Source: Deferribacterales bacterium Deferri_01
GTDB lineage: Bacteria > Chrysiogenota > Deferribacteres > Deferribacterales > Geovibrionaceae
NCBI GenBank assembly: GCA_001603805.1
Contig: LUZY01000013.1
Location: forward strand, 474,723 to 538,722
Reading direction: 5' to 3'
DNA length: 64,000 nt
The notes beneath the pieces were generated by a model. It searched no databases and was not told where the DNA came from. It worked only from the letters and a program-made list of their open reading frames with translations. Shown piece after piece: positions 24,486 through 34,800 of this stretch (position 1 is its first letter; every line of letters begins with the position of its first letter). The position numbers and the translations under genes are program-made.

Positions 24486-27400
24486 TTATTCTGTTTTTGC
24501 AGCTTCCTGTGCTTTCTGTTTTTCAAGATCGCTTTTCTTAACATCGTCAAGCGTTCTCTTTTCCTCAACAGTGATAAAGGCTTCTATTACATCGCCCTCT
24601 TTAAGGTCGTTGAATTTCTCCACACCAATACCGCATTCATAACCTGCCATAACTTCTTTGGCATCGTCCTGAAAGCGTTTGAGAGAGGAAATTTTGCCTT
24701 CGTAAACAACAATGGAGTTCCTGATAACACGAACGCCTGCTGTCCTTGAAACCTTTCCTTCCGTAACGTATGAACCGGCGATTTTGCCGATTTTCGGTAC
24801 GGAGAACACCTGTCTGACTTCTGCCTGACCGATGATCTGCTCTCTGAGGTTCGGGTCTATCATACCTTCAAGTGCCTGTTTAACATCATCCACAATCTGA
24901 TAGATTACGGAGTAAAGGTTGATGTCCACGCCCTCTTTCTCTGCTTTTTCTCTGGCTTTGGCATCCGGTCTTACGTTAAAGCCGAATATCAGACCGTTTG
25001 AAGCAGCGGTGAGGATAATATCGTTCTCGTTAATACCGCCCACACCAGAGTGGATTATATTAACCTTGATTTCTGTGCTGGTGAGCTTGTTGAGCGAGTT
25101 TTCAAGAGCAGCAAGTGAGCCCTGAACATCCGCCTTAAGAACTATATTAAGCTCTTTCAGCTCGCCTTCTTTAATTTTTGCAAAAAGATCAGTAAGAGAA
25201 ACTTTTGTTTTCTCCATAAGAGCTTTTTCGCGTTTATTGTCCGCTCTGAGTTCTGCCAGCTGTTTAGCTACCTTTTCATCAGGGGTGACGATAAATCTAT
25301 CGCCTGACTGAGGAACATCGGAAAAGCCCATAAGCTCCACAGGAATTGAAACTCCCGCTTCCTTAACAGACATTCCCTTATAGTTGAACATAGCCCTGAC
25401 CTTGCCGTATTCTGTTCCGCATACAAAGTAATCGCCTTTTTTGAGGCTTCCGTTTCTTATAAGAACTGTGGCAACCGGACCTTTCTGTTTGTCAAGTTTG
25501 GACTCAATAATAATACCTTCAGCAGGCTTGTTTGGGTTACCTTTAAGGTCAAGCATTTCTGCCTCAAGGAGAACTCTTTCAAGCAGAGTATCAATATTGA
25601 GGTTCTTTTTAGCTGAAATTTCCTGAAACTGATTATCCCCGCCCCATTCTTCAGAAATAATTCCGAGTTCGGAGAGCTGGCTTTTAACCATATCAGGGTT
25701 GGCATTTTCCTTATCTATCTTGTTGACTGCAACAACGATTTTAACGCCTGCCGCCTTTGAGTGGTCAATTGCTTCTTTTGTCTGGGGCATAACGCCGTCA
25801 TCCGCCGCAACCACCAGAATAACTATATCCGTAACCTGTGCGCCTCTTGCACGAAGAGTTGTGAACGCCTCGTGACCGGGGGTATCGAGGAATACGATCT
25901 TTCCGTGGTCGAGTTCGACTTCATATGCGCCGATATGCTGAGTAATGCCGCCTGCCTCTTTTTCTGCAACAGATGTTCTTCTGATTGCATCAAGGAGTGA
26001 TGTTTTACCATGGTCAACGTGACCCATAACCGTAACGATCGGAGGACGGGGAACGAGATCTTCCGGCTTGTCAGCAACAGTGGGGAGGAGATCCTCTTCT
26101 GTAACCACTTTTGTTTTGACATCTATGCCATATTCTGTAGCAAGAAGTGCAGCTGTATCCGCATCAACAGCCTGATTCATAGACGCCATAATGCCGAGGC
26201 TGAGAAGTTTTTTAACAAGCTCAGTCGCCTTAACCGCCATAAGTTTAGCAAGGTCGGAAACAATAATGTTTTCACCTATTTCAATGCTTGACGGACGCAC
26301 TATAACCTTAGGTTCAGTCTCCTGACGTCTTCTGCCTCGTTTGTCCATTCTGGGTCTTGAGGTCTGCGGTTTTTTCTTAACCGGTTCCTCTTCTACCTCT
26401 TCCTTTTCAACCGGAGCAGCAGCAGCCACGCTTGTATCAATTTCATGTTCAATAGTGAGTTCGTCAAAACCTTCAGCCACTGTTTTGTGGAAGCTTTTAG
26501 GTTTATCCGTCTTTTTGACCGGCTTCTTTTTAACTTCAGCCTTCTGAGGTTCAGGTTTATCTTTTATCTTCTTCTTGATCTCAAGTTTAATTTCATCTTT
26601 AGGGCTCATGCCGTTTGACTGGGCAGGTCTCTGCGGACGTCTGTCACCATACTGCGGTCTGTCGCCTCTGTCTTTATCCATAGGAGGACGTCTGTCGCCG
26701 TACTGAGGTCTGTCGCCCTGAGGACGTCTGTCACCGTACTGCGGTCTGTCACCCTGGGGACGCCTGTCACCGTACTGGGGTCTATCGCCCTGAGGACGTC
26801 TGTCACCGTACTGAGGTCTATCACCCTGAGGACGTCTGTCACCGTATTGGGGTCTATCACCCTGAGGACGTCTGTCACCCTGCGGTCTGTCGCCTCTGTC
26901 ATTGTTGTACTGAGGTCTGTCACCCTGAGGACGCCTGTCACCATACTGCGGTCTGTCGCCTCTGTCATTGTTATACTGGGGTCTGTCACCCTGAGGACGC
27001 CTGTCACCGTACTGAGGTCTCTCGCCTCTGTCATTGTTATACTGGGGTCTGTCACCCTGAGGACGCCTGTCACCCTGAGGTCTGTCGCCCCTGTCATTGT
27101 TATACTGGGGTCTGTCACCCTGAGGACGTCTGTCACCGTATTGAGGTCTGTCGCCTCTGTCGTTGTTGTACTGGGGTCTGTCGCCCTGAGGACGCCTGTC
27201 ACCCTGAGGTCTGTCGCCCCTGTCATTGTTATACTGGGGTCTGTCACCCTGAGGACGCCTGTCACCGTACTGAGGTCTGTCGCCTCTGTCATTGTTGTAC
27301 TGGGGTCTGTCGCCCTGAGGACGCCTGTCACCGTACTGAGGTCTCTCGCCCCTGTCATTGTTGTACTGACGGTCACCCTGAGGTCTGCGGTCGCCGTACT

Positions 27401-28049
27401 GAGGTCTGTCGTTTGAATGGGGCTTTGATGCAGGTTTTTCCTGTTCTTCGCCTCGCGTCTGCGAGTCTTTTTCCTGCTGAAGCATTTTTTCTCTCTCACC
27501 TTGTTGACGGCTTTCAGGCGCTTTCGGGGTTTCAGCCTGAGCAGAGCCGGCAGATATATTGTTCTGGGGTTTTTCAGCGGAAGCAGGAGTCTTTTCAGTG
27601 GTAACCGGGGTTTCCTTTTTCTCTGCTGAAACAGTCTGTTCCTTTGCCGCAGAAGCTGCTTCGACCGGTTTGGAAGCAGCGGGAGCAGTCTGCGGTGTTT
27701 CGGGAGCCGCTGGTGCTTTTACATCTGTTTCCTTAGTATACTGCTCCCTCTGTTCATCCACTTTACGGATGTTTTTCTCAAGGGCGCGTTTGCGGTTAAG
27801 CAATTCTTCACGGGATATTTTCTTAGGCTGCTGAGGATCTTCCTCTCCGCCTTTTATTTTCACTTCTCTTGCTCGGGGGTGTCTTTTGTGTCTTTCGAGG
27901 GCTTTTTGAAGCAGTTCCTGACGTTTGTTCAGTTTGGATTTTGCGGATTCATCGGAATCGCCTTCGGCTAAATCCATTCCCGTATTTTCAAGTTCGTCAT
28001 TTCTATTCAATTTTTTCCCCTCATCATTATTTTTAAAATCTGACATCAA
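24486..28049 (-). CDS. infB: Translation initiation factor IF-2 with expanded Arg/Gln-rich repeat region
   Basis: IF-2 is the GTPase that places fMet-tRNA on the 30S subunit and drives subunit joining. The 1187-residue protein is several hundred residues longer than usual. The excess is in the N-terminus: an acidic/Ala-rich part to about residue 205, then about 260 residues (roughly 210-470) made of repeated [12 protein letters not shown] and NNDRGDRPQ units. The IF2-N helical domain ([20 protein letters not shown]) comes near residue 600. The G domain carries GHVDHGKT at 676-683, DTPGHEAF and [11 protein letters not shown], and domains II-IV follow intact ([17 protein letters not shown]). 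The repeats are in frame and end before any conserved domain. The gene follows the YlxR/L7Ae gene by one base. Confidence 0.97.
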   Translation of the reverse strand: MMSDFKNNDEGKKLNRNDELENTGMDLAEGDSDESAKSKLNKRQELLQKALERHKRHPRAREVKIKGGEEDPQQPKKISREELLNRKRALEKNIRKVDEQREQYTKETDVKAPAAPETPQTAPAASKPVEAASAAKEQTVSAEKKETPVTTEKTPASAEKPQNNISAGSAQAETPKAPESRQQGEREKMLQQEKDSQTRGEEQEKPASKPHSNDRPQYGDRRPQGDRQYNNDRGERPQYGDRRPQGDRPQYNNDRGDRPQYGDRRPQGDRPQYNNDRGDRPQGDRRPQGDRPQYNNDRGDRPQYGDRRPQGDRPQYNNDRGDRPQGDRRPQGDRPQYNNDRGERPQYGDRRPQGDRPQYNNDRGDRPQYGDRRPQGDRPQYNNDRGDRPQGDRRPQGDRPQYGDRRPQGDRPQYGDRRPQGDRPQYGDRRPQGDRPQYGDRRPQGDRPQYGDRRPPMDKDRGDRPQYGDRRPQRPAQSNGMSPKDEIKLEIKKKIKDKPEPQKAEVKKKPVKKTDKPKSFHKTVAEGFDELTIEHEIDTSVAAAAPVEKEEVEEEPVKKKPQTSRPRMDKRGRRRQETEPKVIVRPSSIEIGENIIVSDLAKLMAVKATELVKKLLSLGIMASMNQAVDADTAALLATEYGIDVKTKVVTEEDLLPTVADKPEDLVPRPPIVTVMGHVDHGKTSLLDAIRRTSVAEKEAGGITQHIGAYEVELDHGKIVFLDTPGHEAFTTLRARGAQVTDIVILVVAADDGVMPQTKEAIDHSKAAGVKIVVAVNKIDKENANPDMVKSQLSELGIISEEWGGDNQFQEISAKKNLNIDTLLERVLLEAEMLDLKGNPNKPAEGIIIESKLDKQKGPVATVLIRNGSLKKGDYFVCGTEYGKVRAMFNYKGMSVKEAGVSIPVELMGFSDVPQSGDRFIVTPDEKVAKQLAELRADNKREKALMEKTKVSLTDLFAKIKEGELKELNIVLKADVQGSLAALENSLNKLTSTEIKVNIIHSGVGGINENDIILTAASNGLIFGFNVRPDAKAREKAEKEGVDINLYSVIYQIVDDVKQALEGMIDPNLREQIIGQAEVRQVFSVPKIGKIAGSYVTEGKVSRTAGVRVIRNSIVVYEGKISSLKRFQDDAKEVMAGYECGIGVEKFNDLKEGDVIEAFITVEEKRTLDDVKKSDLEKQKAQEAAKTE
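26637..27416 (-). repeat. In-frame coding repeats in infB (about 36- and 66-bp units)
   Basis: The DNA encoding the N-terminal region of IF-2 consists of short near-identical units. One codes for [12 protein letters not shown] (12 codons) and one for that plus [10 protein letters not shown] (22 codons); a variant lacks the Tyr codon. GDRRP occurs about 15 times. Units differ mainly at silent positions. The region is likely to slip or recombine, and the repeats hold open long spurious frames on the other strand. Confidence 0.9.
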
Positions 28050-28751
28050 TTACACCCCGTTAAGCCAACTCTTTATTACATCCGCTCTTTTGAGCGGAAC
28101 GGATACAGCTTCCGCTAGTTTCTCGTCCGTTACTGCAAAAGCGGCTCTCAAGGGAACATCAAGTTCCTCCGCCATTGCAAGCTTTGCCGGACATTTCATC
28201 ACGGTAACGCCTTTTGCTTCCGCCACGGTGAGAATTTTCTTTACCGTATCATCAGAAGCGTCTTCGGGAACAAGAACCAGCTTTGCCTGTGATGTTTCAA
28301 GCAGCTTTTCGCATTTCCCGCTGCCGCCTGCCACAAGTTCCGCTCCTCTGCCCGCTTTGAGCAGAGCGAAGAAATAATCGGCGGTAACCGTGTATATCTC
28401 TTCCAGAAGCTGTTTATATTCCTTTTTATTTATCTTTTCCTTAAAGCCTTTGGAAAAAAGATTCTTTTTTGCCGCAAGCTTAAGGCACTCATCGTCAAAG
28501 CAGAGGTACACACCTCTTCCGGGCAGTTTGCCCTTGCGGTCATAAACCACTTTCCCTTCACCGTCCGTCACAAAGCGGAGAAACGCAGGTTTTTCTGTCG
28601 TCTTTCCGCATGCAATGCAGGTTCTTTCGGGAATTTCAGGTTTATCTACCTTCTTCGTCTTCTCTGATTTCTTCGTTTTCTTCGTCTTCTTCGGAGAAAT
28701 CTTCTTCAAGTTCGTCAAGTTCGCCTTCTTCAAAAACGCCCGCCTCTTCAA
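28050..28751 (-). CDS. YlxR (DUF448) plus L7Ae-like (YlxQ) fusion protein
   Basis: A 233-residue protein joining two RNA-binding units that are separate genes in many bacteria. The YlxR part (about residues 40-100) has PERTCIACGKTTEKPAFLRF, RKGKLPGRGVYLCFD and CLKLAAKKNLF. The rest resembles a YlxQ/L7Ae domain (ADYFFALLKAGRGAELVAGG, AKLVLVPEDASD). The frame overlaps the end of nusA by 110 bases; this part codes for a Lys-rich N-tail (KKTKKTKKSEKTKK) opposite the acidic nusA tail. The exact start is uncertain: the ATG is deep in nusA and TTG codons occur about 12 and 15 codons later. It sits in the nusA-ylxR-infB operon. Confidence 0.82.
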   Translation of the reverse strand: MKRRAFLKKANLTNLKKISPKKTKKTKKSEKTKKVDKPEIPERTCIACGKTTEKPAFLRFVTDGEGKVVYDRKGKLPGRGVYLCFDDECLKLAAKKNLFSKGFKEKINKKEYKQLLEEIYTVTADYFFALLKAGRGAELVAGGSGKCEKLLETSQAKLVLVPEDASDDTVKKILTVAEAKGVTVMKCPAKLAMAEELDVPLRAAFAVTDEKLAEAVSVPLKRADVIKSWLNGV

Positions 28752-30027
28752 GTTTTGATGAAAGATAGTCTATTGCTTTATTAATAAGCCCGACAGCCTC
28801 TTCCTCTGTTATTTCAAGTTCTTCCGTAAGCTCATCCGGCGTGGCATTGGAGAGCTTTTCTATATCGTCTATCCCTGCTTCAAGGAGAGCGGAGATGGAC
28901 GAATCGCTGAGACCTTCAAGATTTTCAAGGTTGTACAGCTCATAGAAGTCTTTCATTTCCTGTTCCTGAGCAACAAGACGTTCTTTTCTGATTTCAGCGT
29001 ATTCACTTTCTTTCAGAACGTCAATTCTCCAGTCGGTAAGTCTGGCTGCGAGTCTTACATTCTGCCCTTTTTTGCCAATGGCAAGCGAAAGCTGATCATC
29101 GGGAACCACGACTTCTATTGTTCCTTCATCTTCAAAAACATTTGTAAGAACAACATCAGCAGGTGAAATGGCGTTGCACACAAACCTCACAGGATCGGGT
29201 GACCACTCAACCACATCTATTTTTTCACCTCTGAGTTCATGGCTGATTGAGTTAATTCTTGAGCCTTTAAGACCGATGCAGGCACCGACAGGGTCAATAT
29301 TGCTGTTCTGGCTGTAAACTGCAACCTTTGCTCTGTCTCCGGGTTCTCTGGCAACTGATTTTACATCTATAATCCCCTCGAAAACTTCGGGAATCTCTGT
29401 TTCAAAGAGTTTTTTCATAAATTCAGGATGAGTTCTGGAAAGAACAAGCTGCGGCCAGCCTTTATGGGTTTTGATGTCAAGCAGAAGAGCGCGCACATAG
29501 TCGCCTCTGTTGAAGTAATCACCTGCCATCATCTCCCTGCGGGGAAGGATTGCCTCGGTTTTGCCTATGCTGACTGTCAGCAGGTCTCTGTCAGCTTTAA
29601 GGAGAGTTCCGTTTATGATATCGCCCTTTTTGCTGTTGAACTGGTCAAAAACAACCTGGCGTTCGGCGTCACGGAGCTTCTCAAAAAGTTTCTGTTTTGC
29701 AACAAGAGCCGCCTGTCTGCCAAGATCATCCAGAGTAACTGAAACCATAAGCACATCGCCAAGCTGTGGGTCTTCTTTGTATTTCGCAGCTTCGTCCATA
29801 TCTATTTCAAACCATTTGTTGGTCACATCTTCACTGACCTCTTTAGGAACAAGTATTTCTATATTTCCTTTATCAAGGTCAACAACCACTTCCGGTTCAA
29901 GGTATTTTCCTATTTTTCTGCCAACAGCCGCAACTATCGCCTCTTTGAGTGCTTCTGCGAGAATTTCTCTGGAAACCCCTTTTTCACGACCCAGTTCATC
30001 GGCAACCTTAGCAAGTTCCCTTATCAT
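28642..30027 (-). CDS. nusA: Transcription termination/antitermination factor NusA
   Basis: NusA binds RNA polymerase and modulates pausing, termination and antitermination. The 461-residue protein has the N-terminal RNAP-binding domain, an S1 domain (NSKKGDIINGTLLKADRDLL), two KH domains (DPVGACIGLKGSRINSIS and LAIGKKGQNVRLAARLTDW) and a C-terminal helix-hairpin-helix-like segment (LEGLSDSSISALLEAGIDDI). It ends with a strongly acidic tail of Glu and Asp. It is nine bases from rimP in the rimP-nusA-ylxR-infB operon. Confidence 0.96.
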   Translation of the reverse strand: MIRELAKVADELGREKGVSREILAEALKEAIVAAVGRKIGKYLEPEVVVDLDKGNIEILVPKEVSEDVTNKWFEIDMDEAAKYKEDPQLGDVLMVSVTLDDLGRQAALVAKQKLFEKLRDAERQVVFDQFNSKKGDIINGTLLKADRDLLTVSIGKTEAILPRREMMAGDYFNRGDYVRALLLDIKTHKGWPQLVLSRTHPEFMKKLFETEIPEVFEGIIDVKSVAREPGDRAKVAVYSQNSNIDPVGACIGLKGSRINSISHELRGEKIDVVEWSPDPVRFVCNAISPADVVLTNVFEDEGTIEVVVPDDQLSLAIGKKGQNVRLAARLTDWRIDVLKESEYAEIRKERLVAQEQEMKDFYELYNLENLEGLSDSSISALLEAGIDDIEKLSNATPDELTEELEITEEEAVGLINKAIDYLSSKLEEAGVFEEGELDELEEDFSEEDEENEEIREDEEGR

Positions 30028-30035
30028 TGTTCCTC

Positions 30036-30521
30036 CTAAAAATCGAGCTGTAAGACCGCCTTAGCGATGTTGTCCAGCTTTATGCAGAATTCTTTATTTT
30101 CTTTTTCAACAAACAGCTTAACGCAGCCGTTTTCTACACCGGTAATACTTCCGGTGTAGCTTTTGCGCCCCGTTTCATCCTTTTCTTTGGCTGTAACTTT
30201 GCAGATTTTCCCGGAGAACTTGAGAAAGTCCTTCTCGCTGCGGAGCGGTCTTTCAAGTCCGGGAGTGGAGACTTCGAGGCTGTAGCGTTCGTAAGGGATC
30301 AAATCTGTTTCGTCCAGCCATTTTGAAATGCGCCTGCTGACTTCTGCACATTCGTCAAGTCCGGGCAGGTTATCTTCCCTGTCGATAATAATACGAAGGG
30401 TGCGACCTGTTTTTTCCCGCCTGAAAGTTACATCAAAAATATCTACGTCTATCTCTTTTACGATAGGAATAAGCGCGTTTCTGACTTTGGACGAAATATC
30501 TTTCTCTATAAAACTACCCAT
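30036..30521 (-). CDS. rimP: Ribosome maturation factor RimP
   Basis: RimP is needed for 30S maturation. The 161-residue protein fits the family with EIDVDIFDVTFRREKTGRTL, IIIDREDNLPGLDECAEVSR and the diagnostic YSLEVSTPGLERPLR. It starts 12 bases after the T-run of a terminator-like hairpin and is the first gene of the nusA-infB operon. Confidence 0.95.
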   Translation of the reverse strand: MGSFIEKDISSKVRNALIPIVKEIDVDIFDVTFRREKTGRTLRIIIDREDNLPGLDECAEVSRRISKWLDETDLIPYERYSLEVSTPGLERPLRSEKDFLKFSGKICKVTAKEKDETGRKSYTGSITGVENGCVKLFVEKENKEFCIKLDNIAKAVLQLDF

Positions 30522-30532
30522 ATAAACAGCTA

Positions 30533-30560
30533 CAAAAAAATTGGTGGGATAACTCCCACC
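30533..30560 (-). terminator. Terminator-like hairpin just before rimP
   Basis: A 7-bp stem (ggtggga with tcccacc, loop of 4) followed on the minus strand by seven T. It can end transcripts of the PHP gene. Because it lies only 12 bases before the rimP ATG, downstream of a possible promoter, it could also act as an attenuator of the rimP-nusA operon. Confidence 0.75.
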
Positions 30561-30627
30561 GCTAATTTAACTACCACATTTTTTATTCTAATGCAAGATT
30601 TTTGATTGTACGAAGCCTGTACAGTGT

Positions 30628-31635
30628 TCAGATTCTGAAAAGCGAGCAGTTTTTATCCATAATTCTCTCAATAAGACACTCCGCCACGGAAGAATCCGGA
30701 CAGCCATGTCCGCCTAAATGTATGGAAGGTTTGATTCTTTCACCATGAAAATCGCTCCCCGCTGTTACAAGCAGTCCTTTTGCAGCTGCAAACCTGAGAT
30801 AATCAGTCCTTTGCTGCGCATTATGATAGGAAGAGTAAACCTCTATCCCTTCTACACCGTCAATAAACAGTTCATCCATTTTTTTCTGAGGATAAAGCCC
30901 AGGATGAGCAACAGCAAGCACTGATTTACCGGCGAGCGCTGCGACCGTTTTGCGGTAGTCCAGCAGACTGACGTCAACATACGCCCTCCCGCCTTTAAAG
31001 AAATAGTCAAAATAGAATTTTGTATAAGGGGAATCAGACTTTTCACCCTTAAGATAAGGATGAAGCTCTGCCCTGTTTTTCTCATTCTCCGCCAGTACCT
31101 TAAGGAATGTAACGCCGGAAGGAGTCTTGCCGTCAGCAACCTCTATAACACGGTCAAAATCTACTTCAAATCCGAGACTTCTAAGCTTATCTGTACGCAG
31201 TTTCGCCTGAGAAAGCCTGTTTGCGGCAAATTCTTCAAGCAGAGCTGTAAGGTCAGCATCATCAGGATCTATGCCGTATGGGATGATGTGTATCTCTGTA
31301 TCCTTATGATATGTGGAAAGCTCAACAGCGGGAATATATGTCATGCTGCCGTCACCATACTTAAAGGAAAGCATTTCACGAACAGATGAAACAGTGTTGT
31401 GGTCGGTTATGGCAAAAAGGGAGTAGCTTCGTGAGCGCAGAACAGTATAAACATCAACAGGAGACAATACACCGTCGGAGCTGTGATTTGTATGAATATG
31501 CAGGTCGAATTGATTAATAGTTCCCAGACCGGCACATCCTGTCCGGCTGCTCACACGCTCACGGCAGGGTAAACCCGCCTTCGCTTCGCACGGCGCAGTT
31601 CCATCCTTGGAACTGTCAGTACCTGATTTATGCAT
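30628..31635 (-). CDS. PHP-domain phosphoesterase with repeat-derived N-terminus
   Basis: A 335-residue PHP protein (predicted metal-dependent phosphoesterase, TrpH/YciV-like). Metal-site motifs are DLHIHTNHSSDG from residue 44, FAITDHN, AVELST and TAGSDFHGE. TrpH-type enzymes hydrolyse nucleoside 3',5'-bisphosphate or short RNA 5' ends; the substrate here is unproven. PHP proteins normally start a few residues before the DLHxHT motif. Here residues about 7-40 (including DGTAPCEAKAGLPC) are translated from a copy of the three-hairpin element. The ATG has a good AAGGA site eight bases upstream, so the extension is plausibly made. A GTG within the element is an alternative start. Confidence 0.82.
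   Translation of the reverse strand: MHKSGTDSSKDGTAPCEAKAGLPCRERVSSRTGCAGLGTINQFDLHIHTNHSSDGVLSPVDVYTVLRSRSYSLFAITDHNTVSSVREMLSFKYGDGSMTYIPAVELSTYHKDTEIHIIPYGIDPDDADLTALLEEFAANRLSQAKLRTDKLRSLGFEVDFDRVIEVADGKTPSGVTFLKVLAENEKNRAELHPYLKGEKSDSPYTKFYFDYFFKGGRAYVDVSLLDYRKTVAALAGKSVLAVAHPGLYPQKKMDELFIDGVEGIEVYSSYHNAQQRTDYLRFAAAKGLLVTAGSDFHGERIKPSIHLGGHGCPDSSVAECLIERIMDKNCSLFRI
31510..31616 (+). repeat. Three-hairpin element, copy 4, inside the PHP gene
   Basis: H1 31525-31549 (cagaccgg/ccggctg with one bulge, loop cacatcctgt), linker acacgctcac, H2 31563-31579 (ggcaggg/cccgcc with a bulged a, loop taaa), linker cttcgcttcgcacggcg, H3 31596-31615 (cagttcca, tcct, tggaactg). It is read on the other strand as codons of the PHP protein without a stop. 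Confidence 0.88.
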
Positions 31636-31648
31636 ACTGCTTTTCCTT

Positions 31649-31756
31649 TTGATTAATAGTTCCCAGACCGGTACATCCTGTCCGGCTGCTCACACGCTCG
31701 CGGCGGGGCAAGCCCGCCTTCGCTTCGCACGGCGCAGTTCCATCCTTGGAACTGTC
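31649..31756 (+). repeat. Three-hairpin element, copy 5, upstream of the PHP gene
   Basis: A near duplicate of copy 4, 139 bases away, sharing the left boundary ttgattaatagttccc. H1 31664-31688, H2 31702-31718 (ggcggg, loop gcaag, cccgcc), H3 31735-31754 (cagttcca, tcct, tggaactg). The bulge in H2 of copy 4 is repaired here by a different base, supporting selection on pairing. The rest of the gap 31636-31870 holds the terminator of the autotransporter and no gene. Confidence 0.88.
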
Positions 31757-31808
31757 AGTAGCTTTCTCATTCATAGTCCGCAGACTTATACATCCCCTGA
31801 TTGTTCAG

Positions 31809-31844
31809 AAAAAGCCCCGACCACAAAACAATTAATCAGGGCTT
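31809..31844 (-). terminator. Probable terminator after the autotransporter gene
   Basis: On the minus strand aagccc pairs with gggctt across a loop of 21 bases, followed by a short run of T. It lies about 27 bases past the autotransporter stop. The loop is long, so strength is uncertain. Confidence 0.5.
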
Positions 31845-31870
31845 GTATGTTCTAAAATATCACAACATTA

Positions 31871-34800
31871 TCAAAACGCAACGCTGATTGACGCTTTGCC
31901 GTGATGCTCCGTAATATAATCACCGAAACTTCCGCCATATCCCACACTTAAATTAACTGCCTCTGTTATATTACATTTTAAGTCTGTACCTATGATAAAA
32001 CTGTCTTCATCCAAAGGAAGCCCCTTTGTTTCAAACCTGCTTCCTCCTGATACAAAACGGCTTCTTCTTTCCGGTTCATAACCTTCTGTAATACGCTGAT
32101 AAACAGCATGTGCGCCCAGACTGAAAATACCGGAGAAAGCCACATTTCCCCTGAACCCGAAAGATGCAGCAAACATGCTGTCGCTGTAATCGCTTACAGC
32201 CAGTGCCATATCACCTCCGGCTTCATTAAAGGAATCAGCTTCCGTATAAATATAAGAAGCGCCGATAAAAGGCATAATGTTTACTTTGCCAAGATCTACT
32301 TTTTTACCGACTTCTGCAAATGCCTGAAAAATTCTTGCTCTGTAGTCGCCGTCAAGGGTTTCGATGATCCCTCCTGCTTCTGCTGTTCTTTCAGTATCAA
32401 CATCTGAAAAACCCATCAGACCGCCTGCCCTGAACTCGGCAAAACCTGTATCATATGAACCGTACGCACCCAAATGGATTGTTTTTATATCGGCATCAGA
32501 ATTGCGCCCTTCTCTGATTTCAACTTTTCCTGATTCAAACCCCAGAGCAATGCCAAAACGTCCTGAAGGCATCGGCTGAAAATCTACACCGCCGATCAGA
32601 ATCTGACCGTCTGCATCATATTTTGCCGCATTGCCATCAGAATCTGTATCTGCTGTAAATCCGAAAAGTTTGACCCATGAGCTGTTTTCTGCAGTTATTT
32701 TCACATCAGTTCTTTCAATAAGATGGGCAGTCAGCGAATCTCTTATAAGCCTGCTGTTATTCAATACTGCCGAAATGGCAGTTGCATGTATTTCACCGTT
32801 CATACTGTCAAAAGCACTGCGTGCGGAAGCTGCACTCATTCCTAAAATCTCTTTGTACACTTCGCTGTCCGTGCCAAGGGCTGCCAATGCGCTCGAAATA
32901 TTTTTCTGGTTATATGTTCTGGTTACAGATTCAAAGCTTGCATCGTTTCTGTAAACATCAAGTATAACTGAGTTATTTTTATATTTCAGAAAAGGATCAA
33001 GAAACGCTAGGTTGCTTGAAATCCCCTGGAATTCGCCTGTTAAACTTCCTGCTTCCAGTATTGTAAATGCGGTAAAATTGCCCCAGTCACCATTTTCTGC
33101 CAAAACAGAAACATGCCCGCCAGAGAGTTCTGCATTTCCCGCAATTATTGCAAGATCACTTGTGCCATCTGAATTTACCTCAACTTCATAAACAGAGCCA
33201 TTTTCAAAGATCACACTGTTCATTGTAATTACGCCTATTGAATTGCCGGGAGAAAGAGTACCTGAGAGACTGATGGCGTTATTAACTGTTCCGCTGCCTG
33301 CTATTTCAGCATTTTCGCTTATACTGATTAAACCCGCCGAGATTTCGCCAGCAGCAACGCCTTTTGCATTGCCCAGAGAATCATATCCGTTGGAAACTTC
33401 GTTTTCTCTGTATAAGTAAAGTGTTCCTTCCGTTATTTGCAGAGTGCCCTCACCAAAGTCATTGACTCCGCCAAGTTTCCAGACCCCTGAACCCGTTTTA
33501 ACAACGTCAACTGCTGTTAAATCAGCAGCAGAAACTGGATCACGCATATCGACCACAGAATTATCTTCAGTATTAACAGTTAAGACAGAGTCATGAGTTA
33601 CAAAGAAAATTGAATTTGCCTCGCCTTCGGCAAGATTTCCCGAAATCAGCGTAACGCCGTCATCCTGTGTATTAAATGTAATGTTTCTTCCTGCATAAAC
33701 TGCACCTCCGGGACCTGAGGCCGTATTGTCTGTCAGTGATATATTATTCCCGAAAACAACATTACCTGTGGCTGCGTAAACTGCTCCACCCGAACCGTAA
33801 GTAGCGGAATTCCCTGAAATCACCGCATCAGCCCCGAACTCAAGATTACCGCTGACTAAATAAACCGCTCCGCCTATATAGCCTGCGGTATTGCCCTTAA
33901 GTTCCGCACTGTTCCCGAAAACAGCACCGTTGTAAACAAGAAGCGCACCCCCGTAAGCGGCAGTATTATCAGTAAGTATTGCACCGTTTCCAAAAGTTAC
34001 CGTATTTTCAGAATAAACACCGCCACCGTAAGCATAAGCGCTGTTTCCGCTTATTTCGGCATCATCGCTGAAATTAACAGTTCCTTCTGAGTAAACTGCG
34101 CCGCCGTTACCTCCGGTTGAAACGTTTCCGGAAAGGGTTGTACCATCGCCAAAGACTGCGCTTTCAAACGAATATATAGCTCCGGTGGTATAAGCGGTAT
34201 TATTTGTAATCTCCGCACTTTCGCCAAAAATAACATTAGTCGCAGCAACAGCACCGCCAACACCGGAAGCAATATTGCCGGACAAAAGTGCATTATCACC
34301 AAATGAAGCTGTCTGCCCTGAAGAGACAGCTCCGCCGTGACCATTTTCCGCCTCATTTCCTGTAAGAACAGCATTGTTTCCGAAGGTGATGCTCCCTATG
34401 CCTGAATAAACCGCTCCGCCTCCATGTCCTGCTGTGTTATCCATTATAACTGCATTATCACCAAACTCTGCATTATTATAAGTATTTACAGCCCCGCCAC
34501 TTCCTGTTGAAGAAGTATTTCCTGTTAATGAGGCATTATCTGAAAAAATAATATCATTAGCTGCCCAGAGTGCGCCGCCTGAAGTATTCGCAACATTGCC
34601 TGAAATCGATGCGCCATTACCAAAGGTGATGTTACCCGTGCCTGATTCAGCTGCTCCGCCCTGCCCGTATGCGGCTATATTATCAGTCAGTTCTGCATTA
34701 TCACCAAATGTAATGCTTCCTACGGCTATAACAGCGCCGCCTTCTCCTCCGGTGTTGTTATCAAGAGTTGCACTGTCGCCAAATTCAACATCTCCGCCTG

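Noticed and set aside
26637-27416. CRISPR-like or minisatellite array
   Set aside because: The repeats are in frame within infB and differ mainly at silent sites.
26606-27499. Long minus-strand frame of Thr/Val/Asp repeats, and a plus-strand frame at 26847-27416
   Set aside because: Both are out-of-frame readings of the infB repeat units; the repeat keeps other frames open. The IF-2 frame alone continues into conserved domains.
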